From contig NZ_JAPEMI010000001.1 of assembly GCF_026342835.1 (NCBI RefSeq), positions 6,330,501 to 6,394,500 of the forward strand: a DNA stretch of 64,000 nt. The letters are read 5' to 3'. The DNA is from Streptomyces sp. NBC_00154 (lineage in GTDB: Bacteria > Actinomycetota > Actinomycetes > Streptomycetales > Streptomycetaceae). The notes below the pieces were generated by a model. It ran no database searches, had not been told where the DNA came from, and worked only from the letters and a program-made list of their open reading frames with translations. The translations under genes and the position numbers were made by a program. Shown piece after piece: positions 1 to 8,234 of the stretch. The first letter of the stretch is position 1; the number at the start of each line of letters is the position of its first letter.

Positions 1-5
1 TCACT

Positions 6-776
6 GTGGACCTCCCGGTCCGCCGGCTGGACGAGAACGGTCTCGTCGACCTCGTCCACACGCTGAACGCCATGGGCTGGACGACAGCCGAACCGTCCTG
101 GAGCATTCGGCAGGCGACCACCGCCTGGCACGGAACCGGCGCTCGGGAGTTCGTCAACGCGCTGATCGGCAGAAAGAAGCGCTACGACGGGCTGGAGGAG
201 CCCCACCACACCGAACAGGTCACGTACTTCGACACCTGCGCCAGCGGGGGCTTCTACACGCTGACCGCGGACGTCTCCAGCGACCCTTCCCGCATCGTCC
301 TCCGCTGCAACATCTCCTTCCATTTGGTCGGCATTCCGGTCGATATGGCGCCGCTCCGGCACCTCTTCGAGCGATACGACGCCATGGCCACCGGCTTCTT
401 TCGCCCGCTTACAGGCCGCGCCGTGACTCGGGGACACCTGGAGAACCCCGAGCCGCTGGAAGCCGTCGGATACCTCGTCTCCTCTGACGGCATCCCCTCA
501 ACCTCCTGGGCCAGCCGCTCCGAGGGCACGTCGGAGGGGGCGGAGATCCCGGAGAAGTGGGTCACCGGCATCGTGGCCCGGAACCCCTACTACAGGCCCG
601 CACGAGGTACGACGCCGGAAGGTTGGCCGGCGGCGGCCGAATCCAGCGAGTTCGTCGTCTGCGCCCTGCGCTCCCATCATCCACTGGGAGAGAAGCCCGA
701 GTGCTACTCGTTGATCTCGTGGGAACTGGCCCGGACCTCGGATGCCCAGGTGTTCCGTCTCGTGGCTGACTGGTAG
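6..776 (+). CDS. Hypothetical protein, probably 5' partial
   Basis: A 256-residue open frame that begins with a GTG almost at the window edge and ends with TAG. There is no room to see a ribosome binding site, so this may be the C-terminal part of a longer protein. No signal peptide, membrane segment or recognised motif was seen. The composition is that of a soluble globular protein. The following 200 bases carry no gene. Function unknown. Confidence 0.5.
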   Translation: MDLPVRRLDENGLVDLVHTLNAMGWTTAEPSWSIRQATTAWHGTGAREFVNALIGRKKRYDGLEEPHHTEQVTYFDTCASGGFYTLTADVSSDPSRIVLRCNISFHLVGIPVDMAPLRHLFERYDAMATGFFRPLTGRAVTRGHLENPEPLEAVGYLVSSDGIPSTSWASRSEGTSEGAEIPEKWVTGIVARNPYYRPARGTTPEGWPAAAESSEFVVCALRSHHPLGEKPECYSLISWELARTSDAQVFRLVADW

Positions 777-972
777 GCGGACCGGGCGACTGGTGGTGCG
801 GCAGGTTCTGCCAGGGGTTGAGGGTGGGAGTCTTGCCTGTTTCGGGTGTCTGCGGGGGTGGGGTGCTGTCGGCAGGTGCGTTGTCAGGAAGCCGACGATG
901 GCGAAGCAACTCCTGCACCCGGCACGACCGACCCACGGAGCCGCTCCCTAGGTGAGCGATGTACCAAACGCT

Positions 973-1006
973 GAGGCGCGCCACCAACATGTCGGTGGCG
1001 CGCCTC
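973..1006 (-). terminator. Strong hairpin terminator
   Basis: A perfect 13-bp inverted repeat (arms 973-985 and 994-1006, GC-rich, 8-base loop) lies about 16 bases after the stop of the minus-strand gene at 1022-1255. There is no T-run, as is usual for Streptomyces terminators. It could also stop transcription coming from the plus-strand gene on the left. Confidence 0.7.
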
Positions 1007-1021
1007 GGTCTTGCAGGGTGG

Positions 1022-1255
1022 TCAGCCGCGGCCGCCGTTCTTCGGCAGCCCACCCCGGAAGTCGCAGCCGGGGCGCTCGTCCTCGCCTTGGATATGACCC
1101 TCGTACCAGCCGTGCACGGCCGCATGCAGGATCGCCTCCTCCACCGAGGCTTCGCCGCTGCGGACCGATGCGATGGCATTGCCGACGACCACCCGGAGCA
1201 CAGCATCGTCGGGCGAAGGGAACGGCGGGGACGGCATCGGCGAGTCGGACGTCAC
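1022..1255 (-). CDS. Small acidic protein of unknown function
   Basis: A 77-residue protein with an ATG start, an acidic helical middle (DAVLRVVVGNAIASVRSGEA) and a Gly/Arg-rich tail. No known domain was recognised. It lies on the same strand and just downstream of the excisionase-like gene 1265-1525, nine bases apart, so the two are probably co-transcribed and end at the hairpin 973-1006. Small proteins of this kind are common beside the recombination genes of Streptomyces mobile elements, but its role is not known. Confidence 0.5.
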   Translation of the reverse strand: MTSDSPMPSPPFPSPDDAVLRVVVGNAIASVRSGEASVEEAILHAAVHGWYEGHIQGEDERPGCDFRGGLPKNGGRG

Positions 1256-1264
1256 GGCCGCAGC

Positions 1265-1525
1265 CTACGGGCGGGCACGAGCGCCGGTCAGCCGGACGGA
1301 GTGATCTCGTGCTGGGAGGGGGCCGTGCAGGTCGCTCCGGAACCCTCGGCCGACGGGCCGCCAGCCCTGGAAGGTAGCGGGCTTCCAGCGAGGCCGGTCC
1401 GGCACGGTGGTGTCGTCGGGCGCGGGCAGGCTGCCCCGGCTCTTTCGGCTGCGGGCGGCGCGGACGCTGATGCCCAGGTGGGCGGCGACCTCCGGATACC
1501 CCCAGAGCCGCTGGTCGTCGGCCAT
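1265..1525 (-). CDS. Excisionase / AlpA-like helix-turn-helix protein
   Basis: An 86-residue protein starting MADDQRLWGYPEVAAHLGIS. The pattern W-G-x-x-E-V-A-A-H-L-G-I-S-x-R-A-A is the helix-turn-helix of the MerR/AlpA/excisionase type, followed by a basic segment that would contact DNA. The ATG at 1525 was chosen because a strong GAGGAGGA ribosome site precedes it; the frame is open further upstream but runs into an IS relic. Such proteins direct excision or act as element regulators. No integrase is visible next to it. A truncated second copy of its 5' end lies at 9832-9993. Confidence 0.65.
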   Translation of the reverse strand: MADDQRLWGYPEVAAHLGISVRAARSRKSRGSLPAPDDTTVPDRPRWKPATFQGWRPVGRGFRSDLHGPLPARDHSVRLTGARARP

Positions 1526-1555
1526 CGTGTCCTCCTCGTTCGTCGGGGATGAGCG
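1463..1555. repeat. 93-bp direct repeat, copy 1
   Basis: This block covers the ribosome site, start codon and first about 21 codons of the excisionase-like gene. It matches 9931-10023 in the same orientation, with roughly a dozen mismatches and no gaps. The similarity stops abruptly at 1555 and 10023 with the shared bases GATGAGCG. It shows that two related excisionase-type genes flank the scrap zone. Confidence 0.7.
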
Positions 1556-1797
1556 GCTGGGGAACGCGGTGTAGGCGGGTATCTCGGCGACCTCGGCGTC
1601 CGAGGATGAGGTCACCCGTGTCTGGATCTTCCACCGCGTCGGGTAACTGATCTTCTGCCATGCCTGGTTGGGGATGCTGAGGACGACCCGTTTGATGGAC
1701 GGGTTCATGCCGGTGGTGATGGAGAAGCGGGCGCCGGCCCGGCGGCAGGCTGCGATCACTCCGGCGTTGTAGAACTGGGAGTCCGCGCGCGCGAGCT
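1556..1797 (-). pseudogene. IS1380-family transposase fragment, internal part, inverted
   Basis: On the minus strand the reading QLARADSQFYNAGVIAACRR continues into TTGMNPSIKRVVLSIPNQAW and ends near DAEVAEIPAYTAF. This is the central portion of an IS1380-type DDE transposase (the RADSxFY motif). It has no start or stop of its own and abuts the excisionase upstream region at 1555. The matching C-terminal part lies next to it on the opposite strand (1799-2191), so the element has been internally inverted and is dead. Confidence 0.6.
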
Positions 1798-1798
1798 G

Positions 1799-2191
1799 TT
1801 TCCTGTCTGGCGCTACCACCCCTTCTTCACCGACAACCCCGCCCAGACACTCCAGACCGAACGGGAACACCGCCACCACGCTGTCGTCGAGCAGGTCATC
1901 GCGGACAGCAAAGCCGGCGCTCTGGCCCACCTGCCCTCCGGGTACTTCCACGCCAACTCGGCTTGGCTCATCCTGTGGGCGATGGCCTACAACCTGCTGC
2001 GGGCCGTCGGAGCACACACCTCGGCCTTCCACGCGGAGGCGACCACCGCCACGATCCGTGCCCACCTGGTCCACGTCCCGGCCCGGATCGCTCGCTCCGC
2101 ATGGCGCATCATCCTGCACCTGCCCCACAACTGGCCCTGGCTGCAAGCCTGGACGCATATATCGCCATCACCCACGGCCCACCGGGACTGA
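1799..2191 (+). pseudogene. IS1380-family transposase fragment, C-terminal part
   Basis: The plus-strand frame reads FPVWRYHPFFTDNPAQTLQT and then HHAVVEQVIADSKAGALAHL, with PARIARSAWRIILHLPHNWP near the end and a TGA stop at 2189-2191. These are C-terminal features of IS1380-family transposases (WRYHxFFT, EQVxADxKxxALAHLPSG). The segment joins head to head with the inverted internal piece at about 1797. No complete IS1380 ends were recognised. Confidence 0.65.
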
Positions 2192-2251
2192 TCTGACACC
2201 CCTGTCCAACCCGCCCTCAAGGCCCGACCGGAACCGAACCCGCGGAAAAGC

Positions 2252-3666
2252 GGCTCTCCTGTCGCTTCCGTGGGTAGGTTCATGCAGCTTGACGCCCTGG
2301 TAGGTGGGGTCGGTGGCCGCCGAGGCTGAGCATGGTCAGTGCGATGAGCGCTGCGGGGTCCTTGAAGCCGAAGGCCATGCGGGTGATCAGGCGGATCTTG
2401 GTGTTCATGCTCTCCACGATCCCGTTGCTCATGGAGTGCTCGGCTGCCGCCGTGATGGCGTCCCAGTGCTTGACGATGGCCCGTTGCAGCTTGACGAAGG
2501 GCTCCAGTCGGGAGCGGCGGGCCCAAGACACCCAGTCGAGGAGGGCCTCGGGGGTGTCGGGGCCGGATTTCAACGCCAGGCGAAGGCCCTCCTTGAGCAG
2601 GTATGCGCGGTGCAGGACGGGGTGGGCTTTCGCGATGAACTCCAGTTGCGCGCGCTGGTGTTCGGTGAGGTCCTCAGGGCGTTTCCACAGGGCCCAGCGG
2701 GCCTTCTTCAGTGACTTCGAGCCCGGGGTGGCGCGGCCCTTGCCGCCGCGCTCGGCGTTCCAGACCTCGCGGCGCACGGTGTCCAGGGCGTCGGTGGCCC
2801 ACTGCACGACGTGGAACGGGTCCATCACCCGCACCGCCTGCGGGCAGCGCTCGGCGACTACCTTCGCGATCCAGTCGGCGGCATCCGCGGACACGTGGGT
2901 GATCTTCGCGGAGCGTTCAGGTCCGAGCAGGTCGAAGAAGGACCGCAGTGTCTCCTTGTCCCGGCCGGCCGCCGCCCACACGAGCCGGCCGCTGTCGTGG
3001 TCGACCACCACGGTCAGGTACTTGTGGTGCCGCTTGTAGGAGATCTCGTCGATGCCGATCCGGGTAAGGCCCGCGAGCAGGTCCACGCGCTGTTCGACGT
3101 CCGACCACACGCGGGCGCAGATGCCGCCGACCGTGCGCCAGCCGATCCTCAGCAGTTGGACCACCGTGGTCTTCGAGCAGTGCGTGGCCAGCCAGGCCAC
3201 CGTGTCGTCGAAGGCCAGGGTGTGCCCGGCACCGTGGCGGGCCCAGGGCACGTGGGCGACGACCACACCGTGCTCGGGACAGGACACCCGCGGCGCGTCG
3301 GCCTCGATGAACGCCCGGACCACCCCCAGGTCCAGGGCACGCCAGCGCCGGCGGCCCTCGCCGTTGTCGAACCGGGCGCACCGGCGACCGCAGACCCCGC
3401 ACCGCTGCCGCCGCCTCTTCGCCGGGCGGGCATGGGCCACGATCACCACATCCCAGGGGCCCGCCTCCGCGCCGTTGCCCTCCTCGGCCTCGACCGACGC
3501 GACCACCGTGTGTTCGACTCCGAGCAGCCGAGTCCATATGCTTGCAGATCGCACGCCGTATCCAGGTTCTTCCGTTTCGTACTGTCGCAAGTCGAAACGT
3601 AGCCGGGCTACGGCGTGTTCTGCGTATCAGCCCTGGTCAGCGACCCACGGAAGCGACAGGAGAGCC
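2252..3666. mobile_element. ISL3-family insertion sequence with target duplication
   Basis: A 1415-bp element with perfect 24-bp terminal inverted repeats (2252-2275, starting GGCTCTCCTGTCGCTTCC, and 3643-3666). It is flanked by an 8-bp direct target duplication GGAAAAGC at 2244-2251 and 3667-3674. End sequence and duplication length fit ISL3. It carries one intact transposase. The intact ends and duplication indicate a simple and probably recent insertion. Confidence 0.93.
2280..3554 (-). CDS. ISL3-family transposase
   Basis: A DDE transposase of about 424 residues. It has an N-terminal zinc-binding segment (RRQRCGVCGRRCARF, then CPEHG), a helix-turn-helix region (LLRIGWRTVGGI), the first catalytic Asp in RIGIDEISYKR, DHDSGRLVWAAAGR, MDPFHVVQWA, and the C-terminal HSMSNGIVESMNTKIR with the catalytic Glu. 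The GTG at 3554 puts the N-terminus at SIWTRLLGVEHTVV, the usual family start; a TTG at 3590 would add 12 residues. No strong ribosome site precedes either. It fills the element and looks intact. Confidence 0.88.
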   Translation of the reverse strand: MRSASIWTRLLGVEHTVVASVEAEEGNGAEAGPWDVVIVAHARPAKRRRQRCGVCGRRCARFDNGEGRRRWRALDLGVVRAFIEADAPRVSCPEHGVVVAHVPWARHGAGHTLAFDDTVAWLATHCSKTTVVQLLRIGWRTVGGICARVWSDVEQRVDLLAGLTRIGIDEISYKRHHKYLTVVVDHDSGRLVWAAAGRDKETLRSFFDLLGPERSAKITHVSADAADWIAKVVAERCPQAVRVMDPFHVVQWATDALDTVRREVWNAERGGKGRATPGSKSLKKARWALWKRPEDLTEHQRAQLEFIAKAHPVLHRAYLLKEGLRLALKSGPDTPEALLDWVSWARRSRLEPFVKLQRAIVKHWDAITAAAEHSMSNGIVESMNTKIRLITRMAFGFKDPAALIALTMLSLGGHRPHLPGRQAA

Positions 3667-3921
3667 GGAAAAGCTGGATAGACCAGCAGATACCACCTGC
3701 CCAAAACCGAGCACCGACCCGGCACCAGCTCAGACCGTCAGAAGATCCTTTTCAATCCAAGGCGGTGGATCCACGCTTAGCAGCTCGGATTCTGCCGCAG
3801 TTCCAGGGTCGACCAGGCCCTCGGCGGGCTCGCGCCCCCGGCCTGCATATCCGCAGATCAGCGGCGGCGCGAGCGTTCTGCAGCGACTCCGTCGGCACTG
3901 CTCAGGAGTGGCCCCCGAGGC

Positions 3922-4404
3922 TCACAGGTTGCCGCTACCTTCGTCGTCACCGTTGGCGTTGTAGACGTAGATGCTTACGTCACCCTTCTCGCTCTCCTGC
4001 CAGTCGGTGAGGGCGTCGACGATCAGCTCAGCCTCCGAGTCGTGGTCGTACTCCTCCCCCTGGTAGTCCGTGTAGACCTTCACCTCCCACGCCTCCCAGT
4101 CGTCCGCGTTCCCGTCGAAGCCCTTCAACTTGGTCACGTGATTCACCACGGCCTTTTGCTGGGCCGTCCCGTGCTTCACCGTGAACGCCTTGAACTGTCG
4201 AGCCCACTCCTGCGGCGACCAGTCACCCTTCGGTGCCGGCGCACTGCTTTCGCTCGCGCTCGGCGTCGGTGCAGCGATCGTCTTGGTGACGGTCGGGCCG
4301 GGCTTCGGCAACGCCTCTGTACTGGTGGCTGTGCCGACTACCGCGCCAACGGCAAGGCTCGCCACTCCGGTGAGGATGTATCCCGCAACATGGTTCTTGT
4401 TCAT
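3922..4404 (-). CDS. Membrane-anchored or secreted small protein
   Basis: A 160-residue protein starting MNKNHVAGYILTGVASLAVG. One hydrophobic N-terminal segment (about residues 7-26) acts as anchor or signal. A Pro/Ser/Thr-rich linker follows (about 35-58), then an acidic domain with three Trp near WSPQEW and WEAWEVKVY. The ATG at 4404 was chosen over upstream in-frame codons because a GGGGGG-rich ribosome site and the signal-like start follow it. No Cys lipobox is seen. Function unknown; it stands alone between the IS and a methyltransferase relic. Confidence 0.7.
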   Translation of the reverse strand: MNKNHVAGYILTGVASLAVGAVVGTATSTEALPKPGPTVTKTIAAPTPSASESSAPAPKGDWSPQEWARQFKAFTVKHGTAQQKAVVNHVTKLKGFDGNADDWEAWEVKVYTDYQGEEYDHDSEAELIVDALTDWQESEKGDVSIYVYNANGDDEGSGNL

Positions 4405-4662
4405 AGTGGCCCCCCTCTTGATCAACAATGGCCGGAGATTAACAGAATGATCAAGCAAATGCCGAGGGGTCATGACATAGCAGGCTTGGGCGCAAGGGTC
4501 TTCCTGAAGGGGCGGCCTGCCGGCCGCCACGGCCGCTTGCCGCTTGCCGCCTTCACGTTGTCCGCCCTCCGGGCGGCATCACTCTTCGCGGCGACTCTTC
4601 CGCCGTCGCTTTCCTCGCCGTCGCACTTCGGGCGCCGCCGAAGTCTGACGCAGGTCACAGGC

Positions 4663-4956
4663 TTTCGTCTTTCCGAAACCAAGATCAACTTGCGACTTTG
4701 GGGCGAGTACCTCTCTGCCATACGGCAGTGGGAGGACGTGAGCGGCCGCGCTGCTCCCTCACCTACCGAGGTGGGACGCAAGGGCGGTCCCCGCGTGACT
4801 GTCGAGTGGGTTGAGTGGCGCATGGACCTCCCCCTCGGTCACGTCACGGACGTGCCCGGCCTGACGCCCGGGCAACAGCTTCAGATCCTCGCGAACGGCG
4901 TAGTCCCGCAGCAGGCTTCGACCGCGTTCGCGGCCCTCCTCGACCTGGAGGTGTAG
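4663..4956 (+). pseudogene. C-terminal remnant of a C5-cytosine DNA methyltransferase
   Basis: The last 97 residues read RLWGEYLSAIRQWE, VEWVEWRMDLPLGHVTDVPG and LANGVVPQQASTAFAALL. This is the C-terminus of a Dcm-type methyltransferase: the W-G-x-Y-x-x-A-I-x-x-W-E segment and motif X G-N-G-V-V-P. The catalytic PCQ and motif I are absent upstream, so only the 3' end survives. The TAG overlaps the GTG of the HNH gene by one base, the usual methyltransferase-HNH pairing in actinomycete mobile DNA. A second, fuller but also broken Dcm gene is at 18651-19851. Confidence 0.7.
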
Positions 4957-5274
4957 TGCCCAACTGGGAAGGCTCCGACCGGCGCGAGAGGTTGCCGGCG
5001 GATTGGCCGCGCATCCGACTTCGCATCCTGCGACGAGACGGGCATCGCTGCACTCGCCACGATCAGTGCGGCGAGCGCAGAGGAACTCGCTACCGACGTA
5101 GACCACATCGTGCCTGGTGATGACCATCGAGAGACCAACCTTCGAGCGCACTGCGGGTTCCATCACCAGGCCAAGTGCTCACGCGAAGGAGCCCTCGCTC
5201 TGGCCGCCCAGCGGCGGCGTCACGAGAAGAGGTTCCACCGGGTTGAAGCGCAGCCGGGCAAACTCAGCCCCTGA
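4956..5274 (+). pseudogene. HNH endonuclease, frameshifted
   Basis: The first frame from GTG at 4956 gives VPNWEGSDRRERLPADWPRI then LRRDGHRCTRHDQCGE. The matching second half is in a different frame: ATDVDHIVPGDDHRETNLRA, CGFHHQAKC, ending TGA at 5272-5274. Together they make an HNH nuclease (C-x-x-x-x-x-C, DHI, N-L-R, H-H-x-x-K). One indel near 5065-5090 separates the halves, so the gene is broken unless the base is an assembly error. It overlaps the methyltransferase remnant. Confidence 0.7.
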
Positions 5275-5339
5275 ACTGATCTTTCCATCCAGGTCACTTG
5301 CTCATCTATTCACCAGAAACCCTCGCTCTCGTGAGGATG

Positions 5340-5367
5340 TTGACTCTGTATCAGTTCGGTGTAGTCT
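5340..5367 (+). promoter_or_regulatory. Housekeeping-type promoter
   Basis: TTGACT (5340-5345), a 16-base spacer and TAGTCT (5362-5367) match the Streptomyces vegetative sigma pattern. They lie about 35 bases before the ATG at 5402, which has its own GGAGGGG ribosome site. Confidence 0.6.
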
Positions 5368-5401
5368 CGTGTGTATTGGCACTCGTCACATGGGAGGGGC
5401 A

Positions 5402-5662
5402 ATGTCAGAACACGAAGGAACGCCGCGTTCGCTGCGCATCAGCTTTGAGTTCGAGGTGCCGCGCGGCCTGAAGGGGGTCAACATCCCTGGGGCCAGCGTT
5501 CAAAAGGCACTGGACACCATGGCCGACCGCATCATCGGCCTTTCCGAGAGCCTGTTCCCTTGGGCTGGGAAGGTCGCCGTCCGCAAGCAGTGGGTCTACC
5601 ACTGGACGGACTGCGAGGAGACCATCCAGCTCCCGGCCAACGACAAGAACACCCCGAAGTAG
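5402..5662 (+). CDS. Small hypothetical protein
   Basis: An 86-residue protein (MSEHEGTPRSLRISFEFEVP...). The ATG at 5402 follows GGAGGGGCA, a good ribosome site, and a promoter lies just upstream. It has an amphipathic helix around VQKALDTMADRIIGLSESLF and a short C-terminal basic/Trp-rich part (VRKQWVYHWTDCEETI). No family recognised. It is monocistronic: a hairpin follows at 5682-5706. Confidence 0.65.
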   Translation: MSEHEGTPRSLRISFEFEVPRGLKGVNIPGASVQKALDTMADRIIGLSESLFPWAGKVAVRKQWVYHWTDCEETIQLPANDKNTPK

Positions 5663-5681
5663 ATCCGCAGATGAGAAGGCG

Positions 5682-5706
5682 TGGCCCGTCGTGCATCGAC
5701 GGGCCA
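5682..5706 (+). terminator. Hairpin terminator
   Basis: Arms TGGCCCGTCG (5682-5691) and its exact complement (5697-5706) with a 5-base loop begin 20 bases after the stop of the gene at 5402-5662. There is no T-run. Confidence 0.65.
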
Positions 5707-5950
5707 CAGCCATATCCTCGCGTCGGAGGGGAGGGACCGATGTCCGGCCCGGTACCTCACCGCGAGGCGGACCTCGCCCGCCCGCGTACGCGGTGTCGGG
5801 GGCGTCGTGGTCGCTCACGGGGTTCCTCGCAGCAGGGATGGGGCTCGGTCGAATCGGGTGTGGTGGCCGGGGCGGGCCGGGCGGTCACGGCAGGCCTGGA
5901 CAGCAGGTAGGGGAGCATCGACGCCGGCCGGGGGGGTGGGGTGAATCGAC

Positions 5951-6166
5951 CTACTGAACCTGTCGCCGCAGGTCAGGACCTGTACGGCGGCCTGCCGGAG
6001 GCGTGCCTGGGCGGCAGGCCGCGGGCAGGTCACGAAAACGCCCCGAGTGCCTCTTCACGTCGGCCAGGAGGTAGCCGGTGGGCTCGCCGGGTAGGTGCCG
6101 CAGCCGGGTGGAGGCCAACTCCGCGCCGGCGTCGGAGAGGGCCCGGCGGAGGTTGCGGCCGATCAC
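5951..6166 (-). pseudogene. Small conjugation-region fragment of unknown function
   Basis: The frame reads IGRNLRRALSDAGAELASTR then LPGEPTGYLLADVKRH. The coding pattern continues upstream in the same frame (WGCWDDRSDRLAV) to about 6250 but lacks an ATG, GTG or TTG at the natural start, so the gene has probably lost its start. It lies directly downstream of the truncated TraB-like chimera at 6266-7006. No family recognised. Confidence 0.3.
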
Positions 6167-6265
6167 GGCGAGCCGGTCGGAGCGGTCGTCCCAGCAGCCC
6201 CAGCGGTCCGCGTCGTCGGCGATCAGAGGGTCAGCGGTCTGGGAGACGGTCAGCGCGTCGGGGTC

Positions 6266-7006
6266 TTATTCGGCGCGGAAGGCTTTGTGCAGGATGGCGG
6301 GCGCCAGAGGCGGAGTGGCATCGGCGCGACTGCGGGCGAGCAGGTCCTGGTACTGCTGCCCCAGCCCGGTCTCAGTGAGGGTGTGGGCGAGGTCCGGCAG
6401 CCCGGCGGTGGCGCGTTCGACGCCGAGCTGGGCGGCCTGGGCGTCGGTGACCTCACGGACCTGGTAGCGGACGGGCCGGTTTGGCATGCCAGGCAGGCCC
6501 TGGGCGTAGATCAGTCCGGCGTCGTTGACCTGGGTGTGGGTGGCGGCCTGCAACAAGTCGGCGCGGTAGCCCTCGGAGATGGCGCCGCCACCGAGAAGTT
6601 CCGTGACATCCACGCGGCGGCAGGCCCCCAGCAGGCGGGCGGACAGCTTGGGGCCGATGGCCTGCCCGAGGTAGTCCCGGGTGCCAAACTGGCTGCCCGC
6701 CTCGAACCAGATAGCCTCCTTGCGGCCGAGCAGCAGCCCGCGCACCAGCTTCGCCTTGGCCTCGCAGCTCAGCTGCGGCCACTCGTTGACGAACGCCACG
6801 ATGGCCGGGTGCTCCTCGCTGACGCGCCACTTGTTGCCCCAGCCGTAGCGGGCACGCTGGCGAGCGCGGGCGACCCAGTTGTCCAAGGTGGTCTCCTTGA
6901 TCCCCAGGTCCTTGGCGACCTCGCCGATCGTCTTCCCGGTCTCGGTGACGATCCGCACGGCCCCCTCGCGGAACTCCGCGTCGTACCGCTGACGCTGATC
7001 TGCCAT
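6266..7006 (-). pseudogene. Chimera: IS3 OrfA N-terminus fused to C-terminal half of an FtsK/TraB-like translocase
   Basis: Residues 1-55 (MADQRQRYDAEFREGAVRIV, then GKTIGEVAKDLGIKETTLDN) are the helix-turn-helix start of an IS3-family OrfA. The text then changes abruptly to HPAIVAFVNEWPQLSCEAKA, a Walker B-like strand, and ASQ-like/GSQFGTRDYLGQAIG, LLGACRRVDVTELLGGGAIS, AGLIYAQGLPGMPNRPVRYQ. The second part resembles the C-terminal ATPase half of actinomycete FtsK/SpoIIIE-type conjugation proteins; no Walker A is present. The open frame across the joint suggests an IS-mediated deletion. The TraB assignment is from memory of family texts. Confidence 0.5.
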
Positions 7007-7034
7007 GACTCCAACTTCCCCTGCAGTCACGGTC

Positions 7035-7064
7035 TTCACGCTACGTGGGGAACCTCAGTATGCT
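7035..7064 (+). promoter_or_regulatory. Promoter for a leaderless GTPase mRNA
   Basis: TTCACG (7035-7040), an 18-base spacer and TATGCT (7059-7064). The next gene's ATG is at 7071, only six bases beyond the -10 box, and no ribosome site precedes it, so transcription probably starts at or next to the ATG. Confidence 0.5.
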
Positions 7065-7070
7065 CCTCAT

Positions 7071-8234
7071 ATGCAAGTGAGCAGAGCGCTAGAGCAGCAC
7101 GTTGCAGTGTTCGGCGAGAGCGGCAGTGGCAAGACCGTCATGCTCTCCTCCTTCTACGGAGCCACGCAGGAGCCTCGGCACCTACAGAAGAGTCTGTTCC
7201 ATGTCGTGGCGGACGAGATTGGCCAGGGCACTCGGCTGCATCGAAACTACCTTGGCATGAGAGATTCAGCGCGACTGCCCGCGTCCACCCGTTTCTCCGC
7301 CACGTCCTACTCTTTCTCAGTCAGGCTGAAGGATGGGTTCGATGCCAAGGCGATAAAGGCCAGACCTTTCGACGCCCTGCGCCTCGTCTGGCACGATTAC
7401 CCGGGGGAGTGGTTCGAGGAGGACGTGAGCGGGCCAGAGGAGGCCCAACGCAGGGTTGACACGTTCATGTCTTTGCTGGGCTCTGATGTCGCTCTCTTGC
7501 TGGTGGACGGTCAGCGGTTGCTGGACAACGTCGGAGAGGAAGAACGGTACCTGAAGTCGTTGCTGACCAATTTCCGCAACGGACTGCTGTCGCTTAAGGG
7601 CGATCTGTTGGAGGACGGCAAGCCTCTCGTCGAATTTCCGCGTATCTGGATAATGGCGCTGTCAAAGTCCGATCTGCTGCCGAACCTGGACGTGTTCAAG
7701 TTCAGGGATCTCCTCATAGAGAAGGCCGGCGAGGACATAGTCGAATTGCGCGAGGTGCTCGCTGGGCTAGTGGAGGCCAGCGACGCGTTGTCCGTGGGTG
7801 AGGACTTCGTGCTGCTTTCGTCAGCGAAGTTCGGCGCAGAAAAGATTGAGGTGACCAAGCGCGTTGGTCTGGAGTTGATCCTGCCACTGGCCGCCATGCT
7901 CCCATTCGAGCGGCACGTCCGGTGGGCCCAGTTGAAGCAAATCCCTGTGAAAGTGGCCGAGAGTCTGCTGGGCGGCGCCGGAGCTCTGGCCGCTGCGCTG
8001 ATCGGACGCAAGGTCAAGCTGCCTGGCTCAGTAGGCCTTCTGCGGAACCTTGTCGGCTTCGTTCTCTCGAAGGAAGTCTTGAACGATGCGGCCAAGCTAG
8101 CAGGGGACAAACTCAGGGATATCAACTCCGAAGCGCTGGCCAAACAAGACTACCTAACAGCCACGTTGACCCGCTTCCGGATGGACTTGGACAGGGGCGA
8201 AGAGGAGCAGATCCTTCTCAGGAGCTGTAAATGA
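7071..8234 (+). CDS. P-loop GTPase-like ATPase/GTPase
   Basis: A 387-residue protein with Walker A GESGSGKT at residues 15-22, a hydrophobic strand with DYPGEW (a G3-like DxPG position), LLLVDGQRLLD, and ALSKSDLLP, an NKxD-type base-specificity motif. These together suggest a TRAFAC-type GTPase similar to those in bacterial conflict systems. The C-terminal third has a Gly/Ala-rich hydrophobic stretch (VAESLLGGAGALAAALIGRK) that may contact a membrane. The start at 7071 was chosen because upstream codons lie inside the IS3 remnant and a -10 box sits six bases before it. Its stop overlaps the next ATG (ATGA). The AT-richer codon use and lone plus-strand placement suggest separate acquisition. 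Exact family not identified. Confidence 0.65.
   Translation: MQVSRALEQHVAVFGESGSGKTVMLSSFYGATQEPRHLQKSLFHVVADEIGQGTRLHRNYLGMRDSARLPASTRFSATSYSFSVRLKDGFDAKAIKARPFDALRLVWHDYPGEWFEEDVSGPEEAQRRVDTFMSLLGSDVALLLVDGQRLLDNVGEEERYLKSLLTNFRNGLLSLKGDLLEDGKPLVEFPRIWIMALSKSDLLPNLDVFKFRDLLIEKAGEDIVELREVLAGLVEASDALSVGEDFVLLSSAKFGAEKIEVTKRVGLELILPLAAMLPFERHVRWAQLKQIPVKVAESLLGGAGALAAALIGRKVKLPGSVGLLRNLVGFVLSKEVLNDAAKLAGDKLRDINSEALAKQDYLTATLTRFRMDLDRGEEEQILLRSCK

Noticed and set aside
948..1661. Long minus-strand open frame overlapping the excisionase and small acidic gene
   Set aside because: Arg/Pro-rich text with no family pattern; it shadows two better supported genes in another frame.
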